Assembly (NCBI GenBank): GCA_963678705.1
Contig: OY783218.1
Location: 13,340,152 to 13,404,151 of the forward strand
DNA: 64,000 nt
Source of the DNA: Panorpa germanica
Taxonomy: Eukaryota; Arthropoda; Insecta; Mecoptera; Panorpidae
Direction: 5' to 3'
The notes beneath the pieces were generated by a model. The model ran no database searches and was not told the origin of the DNA. It saw only the letters and a program-made list of their open reading frames with translations. This document shows positions 15,456 through 29,500 of this stretch, one piece after another. The position numbers and the translations under genes are program-made. Within the stretch, counting starts at the first letter, position 1. Every line of letters begins with the position of its first letter.

Positions 15456-17161
15456 ATGTTTTTTGAAAAAGAAAAATCATCGCAGAATGATCTATTTCAA
15501 TCTTATGCATCGGTTATTTCCATAACTATATCTTGGATTACCTTTTATTTAATATTGAAATGTAATATCACTCAAAGTCCCGAATTTGTATGCCGTATTG
15601 TAGCATTTTTTCACGGAAGTTTCACTTCGATCGTTGGAATTTATGTTTATTATTTGTCACAATCTCGTGAAATAGGTAAGTAATCGACATTCATGTATTA
15701 TATTTTACATAGAGACACTCATAATAAGTACTACGTTTTCATATTAAGATGTTGGCGAGGGACGCAAAATAACGTACTCATCATCAACAATTAAAATTGA
15801 TTGACCCTAATCGCTTTTCTTTGCAGTAATGTGTTATCCTGTTTAATTCCCACACACATGGATGTTACCTTACATTCTTATATTATTTTACTTTAGCAAA
15901 ACCTAGTAATACTTAATCTAAAGGGGTCTTATTTTAATTCTTTATTATGATTCGTTATTTTTGTCCGGAACTCTTACAGTTGCTCTTCGGTTCTACACTA
16001 ACAATCCTTTCAAATTTATTAAAATATTATTTATATAATGTAATTTTCTTTCGACATCAAAAACGAGTATATTCAAATTCTGCAATAAAATAGATTAAAT
16101 GAATGATTCAATAGTTTCACATATATGTCTTAATACAATTCTTTTCAGAAAATTTCCCACTTCTTACATTTACGCTGTGTAACAGTTTGGGGTACTTCCT
16201 GTTTGATCTCATGTGGTGCATATATTACCAATCGGAAACCAAATTAATGATTGCTCATCACGTGTATTCAATTGTTGCATTAAGTCGATTACTATTTAGG
16301 GATTCTTGGAAAATTAGTGCCGTAGCTGGATTAGGTGCTCTGGAAGCTACTAATCCCCTGTTGCAAACCAGATGGTAAAATACGTATTTTTTTAAATTAT
16401 TAATAAATGCAAAACAACGTTTGTTTCCATCAAATTAAAAAACAAAGATTTTTACTTAGAAAAAATATAACAAATTTGTTCGTAGTACATATCCTGCTTT
16501 CAAGGTGGAACTAGATAACAACTTTCTTTCTTTCTAGCTCTCATCACATTTTCAGTTAATGCAATTTCAAATTCATTTATATCCATTCACATTCTACTCG
16601 TCTTTGTTCGAGTGATCTTTTATTGCTCTCGTAAACAGTTGTTATAGTGGACGCTGCACACTCTTAGATTGAAGCAGACTGCTTGCGACGCCAACCCTTA
16701 CATTAGGGTGTATTCGAGTAGTTCGCATGTAGTCTGTTCCAGTACAGTCAATTAACAGCCATTAAATCATTTACACAAGAAGAAGTTCTAAATATTTACA
16801 TTTTAGTTGTTTAGTAGAGCTGAGCATAAATAAACATTTATTTTCCAGGTTTCTGAGAACTCTGGGGTACATGAAGACTCCCTATTACTCCATTGTTGAA
16901 ATATGTTTTCTTACGTCGTTTGTGTGTATCCGAGGAATTGGAGGAACACTTTATGTATCTTCTGTCGTTGTATCCCAAGTTGATTTAGAAATAAAGATAT
17001 ACGCCATTATAATACAAATTATCAGTATATTGTTCATGATAAATATGTTTAGTTTTATTAAGAAGAGATATTTCCAAATCGAACTAATGGAGTTTCCTAT
17101 AGAACAGCAAGAAACCCCATGCCTTTGTAGTGGCATACATGGCACTATGTTGTTACAATAG
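15456..17161 (+). CDS. TLCD5: TLC domain-containing protein 5 (TMEM136-like)
   Basis: Multipass membrane protein of the TRAM/LAG1/CLN8 (TLC) superfamily. Relatives act in membrane lipid handling, but the function of this member is not established. Three exons: 15456-15675, 16149-16374 and 16849-17161, giving 252 residues. The open frame extends three codons upstream only through a GTG; the first ATG is at 15456. Hydrophobic segments follow each other (VISITISWITFYLIL, IVAFFHGSFTSIVGIYVYYL, YFLFDLMWCIYY, IQIISILFMINMFSFI). The conserved early RIVAFFHG and the central AHHVYSIVAL, with the paired His of TLC proteins, are present. It is divergent from KAT7 and convergent with RBM7 (376 bp between stops). 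Assignment to TLCD5 rather than another TLC subgroup is likely but was not tested. Confidence 0.82.
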
Positions 17162-17537
17162 TTAAATGTTATCAATCACAAAATTATTTTATAAAAATAT
17201 AAAAACCAAAAAAAGAATGAATACATTATTTACAAATATAATTTTACATAATTTATTTCTACAGTATTAAAATTGTAAATAATCATTAAAAATTCCATTC
17301 AAATTTTCTATTAAAAAAAAGTTGCCAATTTTCCACAGGCGAAAAGATAAATTAAGAATTTTCATTCTTAAAATTTTATTAAAATGAATCATTTTGATTA
17401 ATACTAACAATTAAAATATTTCATGTTTCATATATACACATTATATGTAAACAGAAATATTGTAAAATATGAATAAAACAAAAAAAAGTGTTTATTTTTA
17501 TGTACAGACTTACTTTAAAACAATGTTTTATAGAATG

Positions 17538-18315
17538 TTAATAATGAGAACGCCGTCGATCTTTGTCATAATTGTAATTACTTCTTCTGTTACGATTACT
17601 TCTGCGATCAGACTGATGTCTAGCGTGTCTTTGATTATTACGATCACGATTGTTTTCATGATCTGTTACTTCTGAAACCTGTGTTTTATGGGTATTATTT
17701 CTATAATTATAATTTGTTGTTCCTTTATAAGAGTCCTTCATATTTGTTGAAAGTGTATTTGCATCTGCCAAATACATTTGGGATCCTAACTGAAGTAAAT
17801 TATCATAACTCAAAGGATTAGGAAGAATAGCTACTCGTCCATTACTTGGGAGTATTGTCGGGACCATGTTTTTTGATCTTTGAAACATACTAACACCATT
17901 TGATAAAGTATTATGTTGAAAGTTTTCAACTCGTTGTTGTCGTGCGTTTTGTTGTGTTTGTACATTAGTAATATTTCTACATTTCATTGTTAATGGTTTA
18001 TTGAATAAACAAGTTCCTTGAAATAAATTTAACGCGTAAGGGATTGATATTTGATGGACGTATGTAACAAAACCAAATGTTCTAGGACGACCGTCGCGAT
18101 CTCTAGGTATTGAAACGCGCTCCAAAGGACCACCCTGTAGCAAATAATTACAAAATAAAAATAATTAAAGAAAACAATTGATATAAATTGAGCGATTTTA
18201 ATTGTTAAATTACGTGTTCTACCTGAAGAAATAACTCATAAAGAATAGCATCGGTAACTTTGTCAGACAAATTTCCACACCAAATCGTGCGTGAATCTTC
18301 ATTATTGTCATTCAT
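17538..18315 (-). CDS. RBM7: RNA-binding protein 7 (RBM7), NEXT complex RRM subunit
   Basis: RBM7 joins MTR4 and ZCCHC8 in the nuclear exosome targeting complex, which sends promoter upstream transcripts, snRNA extensions and other short nuclear RNAs to the exosome. Exons 18223-18315 and 17538-18134 give 229 residues. One RRM occupies about residues 8-85: RNP2 is TIWCGNL and RNP1 is RTFGFVTY, followed by SIPYALNLFQGTCLF, as in the RBM7/RBM11 group. The tail is low complexity, rich in Asn, and ends in an Arg/Ser/Tyr/Asp-rich stretch (RRSNRNRRSNYNYDKDRRR). The gene is tail to tail with TLCD5. An E2F-like TTTGGCGC lies upstream at 18579. Confidence 0.87.
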
Positions 18316-18578
18316 TTTACATAAAATAATGTACTATTCTATATATACAACTAATCGTGAATTTGTATTTGTTAATCTAGATATGGCAATGATACGTAAA
18401 AGCACGATTTTATTAATTTACATTAATTTGTTTTTAAAATGACACTAATACACTGAAAACTTATTATCGTGGCACCATTTTGTTTTCTGGTAGTTTCTCT
18501 ACTTCACACCAGATAACCATAGACATGCGCGTCGAAGAGATAAAACTTCATACAATATTATCTAATGCTACCAATATA

Positions 18579-18590
18579 TTTGGCGCAAAA
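18579..18590. promoter_or_regulatory. E2F-like site upstream of RBM7
   Basis: TTTGGCGCAAAA fits the E2F consensus TTTSSCGC. It is about 265 bp upstream of the RBM7 start codon. GCGCCA-containing motifs also occur close to the starts of ATP5MG and ATRIP. Motif match only; no evidence of use. Confidence 0.35.
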
Positions 18591-18834
18591 TTTAAAGTAA
18601 CTGCAACTAAAGATTTATTGATTGAAAAATAATAATTCTCAACGATAAAATTTGTATACTTTAATTAAGACATTACATATTTCCGATCCCGAGCTCTATA
18701 ACATACGACCTTCTACATGTTGAAGGTATTTATGGCGTCTTCGCGTCCCATATGCACAACTCCTCAATAAGTTGTTACGATTATGTAAACACGTTTTAAC
18801 TTTTATATCAACCAAAACTAGAAATATAGCGCAG

Positions 18835-18900
18835 GTCTGGGGATCGAACCCGAAGACACAGCAATCTGGCTTCAGACATAAATGCCTGGGCTAATAATTA
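18835..18900 (-). repeat. tRNA-related SINE fragment
   Basis: On the minus strand the sequence has an A-box-like TAGCCCAGGCATT (18893-18881) and, about 30 nt on, GGTTCGATCCCC (18850-18839), an excellent B box. The spacing fits a tRNA-derived polymerase III promoter, but the acceptor stem does not pair, so this is not a tRNA gene. It lies between RBM7 and the 3' end of TOGARAM1. Confidence 0.6.
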
Positions 18901-19153
18901 AATACATTTGAAAACAACCAAATCCTGAAACATATCGCTGCTCCGGGGGCTTTGTGCCTGCCTGACTATCTATTTTAATATTAAAAAGAGGATTCCCTTA
19001 AGTACAATGTTCTGTTAAATACATTTTTATTAGAAATATTTTTAACTAAAAATAAATATAGGGTTTACATTTTATAACCAGGTAATGATACATTAGATAA
19101 ATTTTTGTAATTATTTAAATCAAATATTATGTAAATATATGTATTTAAATTGT

Positions 19154-21462
19154 TTATACGTTACTTTGTAAGCATTTTAAAGTTTTTGCAATATTTCTGT
19201 AAGTACGTGTGGGAATAACATCCATAATAATTTTGTTAAAATACTCGTATTGACATAATTCTTTAAATATTTCTTTTGCAAATCCTCTTGTTTCCAAACT
19301 TCCTTCTAATAAAAATTTACTACCTGTTATTAAAATTTTATCCCTTATATCTTTATGCATTGCGAATACCTTAGCGTAGCCAAGTTTAATGATAACACCA
19401 GCTAATAATCTAGCGCATGCGCATCTAACAACAGCGTTTTGATGGGAAGCCCCTTTTCCAGTTAATACTCCAATCACTCTATTGGTTGGTAGATTATCAC
19501 ACATAACATCTAGAGCAGCAATGGAATCAGATCTGAGGAATTTATTAGTGTCGGCTGTTCTTTGCAACAATGGAACCGCCAAATCTTCCATTTCTATATC
19601 TAGTCCCTTCCTCGGTATACTAAATAAGTCCCCCGAAGTTTGGCATGCTACTCGAGCAACTTGGGATCGTAAATTTTTGACATGTTTAGCGATTAAAGTG
19701 ATAACTACATGCATATTTTGTTCGATAACATCGTTATGAAACGCCAGCAGTCTTGAAAGATATTTAAACCCATACATTGTCTTCTCCCAATCAGGACTTT
19801 CCAAGTCCTTAACGGTTTTTGTGAAAACGTCTTTCGGATTATCCAAAGCCTGGTTCGAATTGTCAACTTGAGTCTTGATGGTGTACGAAGGCTTCACTTT
19901 GTTTTTAAACAAACTTGACGATTTCGGCAATGGTATTATTTGTTTTCTACGCCGCAACAGAGCACTCGTTCGTCCAGCATCCGCCAATGCAGGTATGTCC
20001 ATGTCTGATAATCCGGAAACGGAAATCAAGGAACCGTTATCTATTGCCGAGTACTGCGTCGTTGTACTCGGTGAAGAAGTTTGACTTTTAACGTCGCTGA
20101 TATCCATGTCGTTATCAACTTCTTCGACATCTTTAACAATTTCTGGAGTCCTTGCAGATGGAGGAGTCCTTGCAGATGGAGGCGTCCTTGCAGATGTAGA
20201 TGTCCTTGTAGATGTAGGCGTCCGGGAAGATACAGATACCGGCGTCTTCGTGCGCGCAGAAATTGGTGTTCCTACAGAAATTGGTGATAGATCTGATTTT
20301 ATCGATTTCGTTGAAACATTTATTGATTGTACTGATGGAGTTTTAACAATTTCTACCGCTTCCGAGCGGATGATATGTTTTTGTAATTCTTCTATTAATT
20401 GTTGTTCCACCAGGCGAAGATCTAAAAATTGCGGACCAGGATCTTTTTCAAATTCAGTATTTGATGCAACGTTTTCTTGGTTTTCATCCTGAATTTCAAG
20501 AGGAGCAGATTTTTGTTTGGAATCTATTTCAAGTTTTAAGCTTTCATTGATAAACTCCTCTTGTACTTGATGTTCAATCGATTCTTTTTCAATGTTTTCT
20601 AAAAATTTGGAAAATCTATTTGAATTTGCGCTGTTGCTTCCACTTTTACTTAAATTTGGGCTACTCTGACCTGTAGTGATTGCTTCAATTGAAACGCCAT
20701 CTCCAATAAGAACTGGCGAAGGTGTTTTACGATGACTCTTCTGATGACGAAGTTGGCTATTCTGAAGTTGGCTATTCTGAAGTTGGCTATTTCCTGTCTG
20801 AGTTGTTGCTTGTCTGGTGTGTGATCCGGGTGAAATTTTTGGTAAACTATTTTCACTTTCGGGACTATTTGGGGTACTTCCTGTTTGAGTTGCAAAAGCT
20901 TGACGACTGGTTCGAGATTTAGAGTTGATGCTGTAGCGGTCTCCATCGTCAATGAGAGGGGAAGTTTTATTTCTGGAGCAATAGAAAAAATAAAAAATAT
21001 ATTATTAATAGAAAAAAGACATTGCACTATAATTTTTTCTAATAGAAATAAGACAATGATATTTAGATATTAAATTAAACTAAATAATAATAATATACAT
21101 ATAATGAATATCCTATCAAATGTTCCTTTATAAATTTAACTTTCAAATAGTTAGTCGCAAAATGCAGTTACTAAAATGCATACACACGGGTTACACAAGT
21201 TTGTATTTCTGAAAATATATTAATCAGGGAAATAAACCTACAAGTCTACATGTGGTTCCAACGCTACAGGAATAATTGGCGTGTGTCTCACAAGTTCGCC
21301 ACTGTCTTCGCACGGGGCCGAGCTTACTGGTTTTCTTAACCTAAAAAAGCATGGACAACACATCGTGAAACTCCCGATTTTATTAAACGCATTATTTGCG
21401 CCAGGATTGTTATTATCATCGTCAAAATCCGAACAATATTTTGCGCATATTTTAAACACCAT
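19154..21462 (-). CDS. Putative short TOGARAM1 isoform from an alternative first exon
   Basis: A 221 nt exon (21242-21462) begins with an ATG, encodes MVFKICAKYCSDFDDDNN and then a Cys-rich patch with TMCCPCFFRLRKP, and ends at a GTAGGT donor in phase 2. The downstream 19154-20972 exon accepts phase 2, so the two join in frame to give 679 residues containing only the C-terminal TOG domain. The exon cannot be an ordinary internal exon: splicing exon 7 onto the nearest acceptor upstream (21473) runs into a stop. It is therefore either the first exon of an internal promoter or a chance frame. The adjacent cysteines suggest possible palmitoylation, which would place this form at a membrane. That is inference. 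Confidence 0.6.
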
Positions 21463-23514
21463 TTTTATATCTGTTTTTTATTATTTTATTACCAAATATT
21501 GTTATTTATTTATTTCATGTTTTCAAAATATTTAAAACACATGCAATTTAATTATAACACAATAACACTAATGCTCGGAAAAATAGTTTTCCTTTTTTAT
21601 GAAACTTACTGAATTATCCATTTCCCTAATGTGTTATCCTAATTTATTAAGAAATATTGAATTTGAAAAAATAATAATTTTTTAATAAAAAAAATAATAA
21701 AACATTAACACAAGGCTAATGGATTTTTATTATTTCGTGTTGTTCTACACTTTGGATTTAAAATATTTTGTAAAATGCAATAAAAAGTATATATTATTTA
21801 GTATATAATAAATACACTTTAAAAGCAAAACACAAAAATAATTATTCTTGTTCTAAATAATTTATAATTGAATGTAACAACCAGTTAAACAGTTACGTAT
21901 ATTTTAAGTTTATCTAACATAACAAAAATTATCTGTTACGTAAAAGATTATATCTATCAGCCAACGTTGTTTGACCTATTTTATTGGTATTTGAGAAATA
22001 AATTCACTCTTTTTCGCATAAAACAAAACCCTTTTAGATTAAATAATATTAGGTTTCATTTAAGTAAAATATTTAATAAATGTCAAGTATTTCACAGAAT
22101 TGTTTTTCCACTTTACATTGCGTAACGCATTCTCGCATTTACGTAATTAATTAAATATGTTTTACTTTAACAATTTATTTACTTTAAAAGCACCGGCCAC
22201 TACACTTAGTTTAATAATTATCATAATAACTATTAATTTAATGTTTATTTTTGATTAAAACTTGAACGTTTTGATTGACGTATCATACACAACACTTCTA
22301 ACCCATTAAAACATTTTTGAATACTCAATTTAACAGTTTCTTTTCTTTAGCGCAGTACTTGGCGCCTGGACAGTTACTACCCGCTGGACACATCGCTTGG
22401 AACAACATTTGTTTGAACATGTTTAATAATCTATTGAATGTACAGACCAATGGGGCTACGAATACGAAATGGAAGTTAAATGAAATAATATATGTACGTA
22501 GACCGTTCTCCCTCCCCTTCCCCATAGCCCTCGCGCTTCCGTAGCCTACAACCCCATTCCTATTTGAGCTTTGGTATGTTATGGGAAGGGGAGGTGGTAC
22601 ATAAACCTAGACTAGGTGTTTTTTCCACGTGACGTCATTTAGAATGAATTGATTATGTTGACCAGTACAGTCGATATAAAAAGAGTAATTGCTCAACAAG
22701 TTTTATACAACCATATTTTAATTTATCAGGATTTCAAATGTCCAACTACACTTAAAATTTCGACTTCAAAAAATGAGTCCTAAAAGTTAATCTCATAACT
22801 TCAAAAAGTTAAGTATTTACGTATATGGAATACTATACATTGTATCTATAATCAAAAATCTATCAATAAAATAAATAATTGAAAAATGACCTAGTGAAAA
22901 GTGTTATACATCAAAGTCGTACCGGCCTCCTGGTGGCAATACGAGACAACTACATGAGACTTCAAAAGCTCTTCAAAAGCTCTTAAAAAAGGCATTATTA
23001 AAGTGCTGTAATAATAAATTAGCTGTCAGATTTGAAGGCAAGTCATTTATTTTTGTTTGCGTATATAATTAATTACTTTTACGGTGTCGGTGACCTTTTT
23101 TCTATATTTAATAATATTATGAAATAATTTTAAAATATGTAGCAACAGCATGTTTTTTATACATTGATCATATTTACCATTTTTTTAGAATATTTCAGGG
23201 TAATAATAATAAGAGAAGGAGAGGAGGAAGAAGAAAGATAGAGGAAGTAAAAAAGAGGGAGATAGTGAGAAACGGGAAAGAAGATAGCTGACGCTAATAA
23301 CCGAATTACTGGAAGAGGTAACATGGAATGAAGGCACCAAAACAAGAAGAGGGAAGTAGAGATAATGAAAAAAAAATTCAGATGAAGTTTCAGAAAGAAG
23401 GAGATATGGGGAGCTGGTTAAAAGACAAGTAATTAAAGAACAATAAAAAAAATGACAAAATGAGGTGGAATATATACGAATGACATTTTTGAAGGGGATA
23501 TTATATTGTAATTA

Positions 23515-23581
<67 letters not shown>

Positions 23582-26500
23582 ACATACATTTAAAAATATT
23601 AAAAAAATTGGTTATTTACATTCTTTAATTAAACCCTCACTTTAATTATCCATATAATTGCTAATATCTTTTACAATATATCAGAAATTCATATAATCGA
23701 AGACTATGGTAAAACAACTACCCAATTCACATTTCGATATAGAACGTTATACTTAGAGAATAAATTATTTTTAAAAGTCAAGGTCAATATACCTATTAAT
23801 TATTCGTGAAGAACCGGCTATGAGGGAGGGTGTATGGTGAGGCAGTCAATTGAGTGGTAAGGTGGAGGACGAGGGTGTATATACGGGCACCGTGAGAATA
23901 CAGTCGCAAAACATGTGCCATTATAAATGGATATTACTAGCCAAACAAGCAGAACAGCACGGATGCGTAAATGTCCAAGCTCACTACAACCACACCGAGC
24001 TATATATAGTAGTAATAGGAAAAAGTATATCTTGACATTAAGTACAAAACGTTAATTTTTTTATTGAAACTATTCAAAACTAGAACGTTTATTGTAGCAT
24101 GGACTAGCATATGTAAAAATGTATTGTGTAATAGCATCACCCCCAGTGTCCCCCTCTTTATTGGGTAAGCTATCACCCTGATCAGTCCGGCACTGCATAT
24201 ACCTGGTTTACAAATAACCGTTGGAAACAACTTATCAAAAACATAATATAATATGTAACAAAATTTACTTCAGGTCGCAGTAATATGCGGGCTCGTAGAT
24301 ACGAAGTCAAACAGAAGTTCTGAACCTTTTGATTTTGTTCTAAAATAAAACGTTGTTTTACTAGTGATATACTCCATAAGGTTTAACACCCCTGGTCTAT
24401 CCAGCTGTTCGATTAAAACGGTATTTTAAAACCATAATATTTTCTGATATCAAATCTCATTTCCGGATTAATGACGTATGACTTTTTATACCTGTATTCC
24501 GCTTTACCTTTACTGGACTATCGACTGGATCAATGATACATTGGACTTTCCTTATCAGAAATTTTATTTTGGGTCAACTCATTTTACTAAGTATTTTTCA
24601 CCCCGTCCAGTTTTATTTTATTGCATATATACTAGGCGTATGTTTTCATTTTTAAATTTCTTTATTGCATGACTACTAGTATTTTATTATGGATTATTAA
24701 AAACTCCTTTTTATATCAGTACAGTCTCTTAAATGGTTTTAAATAAAAGTGATTAAATCCAAAGTTAAACCCAATTAAAATAAATGAAAAATATTTAATT
24801 TTCTTCGACGAATTCAGTGAAGCTAAAGCTAAATGAAGTAATTTTAAATTATTTTTTTTTTCGAAATATTTTTACAAATGTGTACTAAATTTAATGACAA
24901 TAAAAGAAAATATATATACTTCAAGGTTACGTCAAAAATTGAATCGAATCGTTTTCATTCATCTGGCAAATCTGGCAAAATCAGAAATCTAATTTATTCT
25001 AATATAACTAAGAATGAATAATAAGAGAATGTGTTTATTAGCGTTGAAAAACATAGAACTAGTTCTCCACGATTCTCTCAGACAGATGATCAAATACAAA
25101 TCAAATATCATTGATACAATGATGCAATAAATTAGCCTACAAAGATAAAAAAACAAAAGACTTACTCTCTGGCTTCCATTTGTTTCAACATATTGATCGT
25201 GTCGTTCAGATTTGTGAATTGTTGTAAGCTCTCCTTCATTTCAGCAAAAATCTGAGGTGAAAAAAGCTTCGACATTGGATTTTCTATAATCTTCTGTATC
25301 TCCTTATCTACTTCAGATTTCCTGTATTCTGGAAATTCTGAAAACAATAAATAAACGTTAAACTATTGAAAAAAGAGATTTCTTATGATTAAATATCTAT
25401 TTTGGAAAGAAATATTAGGATAAAAAGGAATCTTTGTATCATTTAATCTTTTCGATAATTCTTGCATAGTACATTTATATTAATCTTATATTTAAGAGCA
25501 AAATTGTAAGCGCTTTTCAATGTCAATTGCTTTTTGAATCATTACTAATTTTTATTAAAGTCTACTACTTTACAACGATGCAGCTCTATATCTACCAGAT
25601 ATACAAATAACAGTTATATGCACAAACTCTATCAAATTGCTAATTAGTGTTTTTATCCTAGAACCAACTAGTAATGAGATATTGAAAAAAATTGTTGTTA
25701 GCTGCTATTTTTTCAAGAAGGGCGCCTACATCATTAAAATTAAGTCTGATAAACAAAATATTTGAAATCGGCCAATTTGAAACTAGACAAGCTTATCCGC
25801 CAATTTGCTTTAAACTGCTTCATATTTGATTCAACTAATAAATAATAAAAATAAATAATAAAATATAACATAAATAAACAAACCACAATATCTAACATCA
25901 ACTTTGGACAGTCTGGATAGGTAGGCAGAAACTAAGGAACAGAACACTCTAATCGTAACGAGTTTAAAGAATCTAGCATCATCCCGGTCTAAATCATCAC
26001 CTTGAGAATCGGAGGTATCAACGCTTCTATTAGATGAATAATGTTTTCTTGTACTTGGTAATATTTCCCGTTTTACTCCTGACGGTGCATGATGGATTAG
26101 ATGTATCTGCGCTTGGTTACTTTCTTCCGTGGCATTTGGGTGGTTAAGAATTCTCTTCTTATTTTCGTCCTTTTGACCATAAAAAGAGTATCTGGTTGCC
26201 GAATTTGTTATCAAAGGTATCCCAGACTTTTTAGAGCCTTGGTTACCTTTATAACTAACTACAGGCAAGGATTGAGCTTGTAGTTTCAGATATGCTGGAT
26301 AAAGAGTACCTGGAACAGGAAATACAAGTTAGAACATTTTGTAGACCTAACACTTTATTCAAATATTTAATTAAAACAATATTTACCATCAGCAGCTTGC
26401 AGTTGAACAGTTGAAGCTTGCATAGGAACAGCTCCCGAGACATAAACAGATGATTTATTTTTTTCGTTCTGAAAAACCATAATACAGATAAAATGAATAA

Positions 26501-29500
26501 TAGATTGTCACCACAGGAACATAACCAAGCTATTGCTACCGCTACGGGCCCTAAAATTTATTTTAGAACTTATATTAATTTTTATGATTGTCATTTACTC
26601 CATAGTTTTAACATTTTTTTTTACCAGATTTTGTGTTTTGTATATGAAAGGTGAATAGCCAACTATTCGACACAGCAACATTTTGTTTTTTAAAATTTGT
26701 TTTTCTATTCTATATGAAAACTAATTTAATTTTTGCTTTAAACACAGCAGAAATGTCGAAGTTGTTTGACTTAATGCGACGAAAGCTCACGTCGTTGTGT
26801 TATTATATGCTGATTATAACAGAAATTCGATCTGTTTTTATTGTGTCGTGTTTGGCAAACAAAATCGATACGGGAGCTAGAGAATCATGGAAGTTGTGGC
26901 GAAAATAATATAATATTATCATTTATTATTTGATAACTGCGTGGCATGGAGGAAGCTATTAAGAGGTTTGATAAATGTAGAATATTACTTATCTGGAATT
27001 TTCATGTTATATTAAAATTGCTTTCTGGAAAGAAAGTCAAACATCACCTAACATAAGATAAGCATACACCTCTTTCTCTACTATCCCTAGCTATAGAGAA
27101 ATCTTTTCATAATATAATAATACTTCTTCCCCTTTGCCGGCATCCCCTCTGATTACGTGGTTTTTTACACCGGTCTTTCAACAAGAGCGGTCATTTTAAA
27201 CCAACAGAAAACGTAATATTTCGGTGACATTTGGCAGATATTATGTTTCATTACTAACCTCAGTTTGTACTTTAGATTAAAATAAAAATATCACCACTTT
27301 TCACAATAATATTGCGTTTTTCTATTGATTTAAAATGACCACGTTGCAAGAGACCTGTTTATATGAACATAAGACATACTTACATTATTTTGCATGGGCA
27401 CTAATGTCCACGTAACTTGATCTTCTGAGTTGGGTCTGACACCAACACCTATGGCTACAAGTTCATGGGGCCTCCTTGTTACTTTTGGCCCACCATTTAT
27501 AACCACAGTACTATCAGTTCCATTTCTGCAACAAAATAAAGATACTTTTTTAATACATTAGATAATTCTTTTCATTTTATACAAGCATGTCTTCAACAGT
27601 AGTTATTTTATGAAAAAAATATAGATATCTATTAAATATATTTCATTTTATAAACTATACCAACACCATCTACTAGCAAATTACTCAACGAAGCAGACTT
27701 TCAAGAGAACTCAGATATTTTATTATCTAATAGATTCCAAACTTAATTGCAAACAAAAATCTAATAGAATGATCTTCCCATATAGTTACATCAGGGACAC
27801 AATTCCTGAGTTTCGCTCGCTCGAATTTGATAAAAGTGATAAGAGGTTTTCATCACATTATTAATGACCAAATGTCAAGAATCAGAAAAAAGAAAAGCTC
27901 TAGATCAGATATGAAAGTTGTGCTTTACCATTTAAATTTGTAATATTTAATAATATTAGCGCCATCTCTATTTAAAACACTGGACTTTTCAAACAAGCTT
28001 GGTATATACGATATATCGTGGTCATGATTACATTTTCCTAGAAAAACCTAAATACGTAATGACGTCAAGTCAAGTTTCTTTAAGATAAGCGTCAGTTTAT
28101 ACATGACTCATAGAACATAAATCGAGTCAGTAATTTCTAAGAAATAGCAAAAGGTTTCACATTAAGCGTTTTCCACATATCTTTTGTAAAACTTCTTTAT
28201 CATTTTTAATCAATATTTCGTAATATATAAGTTATTATGTTTAACTTTGAATTTAGTGCAAAATACAAGTATATCTATTCATTCAATTTTGATTAATTCG
28301 TTTCTTGCAATTTTAATAGATCCTATTATCTTTTTAATTGGACTTTCTATTGTGTTGGATTATTTTTAGGTTTTTTAGACATTTGCAAAAAAAAAGAATT
28401 TATAATTTAAAGGTAATTATGTTTGTTTTTCGTTATTAAAAATAACAATAGTAAAAACAGCCCAACCAGTAGAATATTTTTTAATATGTGTTACATTGTA
28501 CTAGATTCTCTTACACACAAAGCATGAGTATTAAATATAGTATAAAGTGCGTAATTAAACTTAGTAAAATGTTACTTATTATGTTCTTAATTTTTTACAT
28601 ACATACACCATTATATAACTAAGGTACATTTTACATACCATAGCACACTTTTATTATAATATTATTGTGTAAATGATATGTAAAATATATAGAAAAGCAA
28701 ACAGATATTAATGGATGATTATCGGTCGGACATATCGCAGACGACCTTTTGCTATGTTGCAGTTACTATATATAGTTATTTATACATTATATCAAATTTC
28801 TGTATCATTTACAAAACGTATTATTTATTTTCCTATTATTTTATGTAATGTTTACGTTGAATTTTAATTTTATTGTGACTAATATATACCTTTGCTTAAA
28901 ACTATCATCCAACTCCTGTAGTTTAATCCTTTCCTTTTGCTCCTGGCGATCCTTCTCCGAATTAATTGAATCATCGCTCCAGTTTTGCGCAGTAACAATT
29001 CTCCTTCTCTCTTCCCTCGATCCAGGAGAAACGCTTCCACTCCCAGCAACAATCCAGTCAACATCAGCCCCAAAAATATTTAACGGTCTTGGTGACGCTA
29101 TCCGCAAAGCGTAAACGACGCTGCCATCAACTCCCACAGAAGGCAGTTGCTTCCTAACTAACCTGGCCTTCACAGCAGACAAGAGGCTATCCTTGTCGTG
29201 ACGATGCTTCGCTACATCCTGGGTGACTTCCAATATGATGGTTGGTGAACTTATTTGACACAGGACGGCTAATGTGTCCAAGGCACATTGACGGACGCGT
29301 CGTTTCCTGTCCGTTGCTGCGAGGACGACGCGTCTAGACGTATCTGGGATGTTGAACTCGGTACTTGGAAAGGTCATCGTACTAAAAAGCACCATTTGAA
29401 TTGCGTGTTCTCTGAACTGGAAAAGAACAACCACACATTAATATCTAATTTGACATCATTCTAATGACTTCTTCAATTACACCATTTTATTTGTCTATTT

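Noticed and set aside
18835-18900. Possible tRNA gene on the minus strand
   Set aside because: Excellent B box but no closing acceptor stem or standard anticodon arm; SINE fragment is more likely.
19154-21462. A gene separate from the upstream TOG exons
   Set aside because: Exon 7 (25166-25337) ends in exactly the phase that the 20972 acceptor needs, and the whole eight-exon model stays in frame for 1,786 residues, similar to vertebrate TOGARAM1. I therefore treat the 21462 start as an alternative promoter, not a separate gene.
23200-23580. LINE 3' end
   Set aside because: The purine-rich tract and simple-repeat tail are suggestive, but no reverse transcriptase or endonuclease remnant could be read on either strand.
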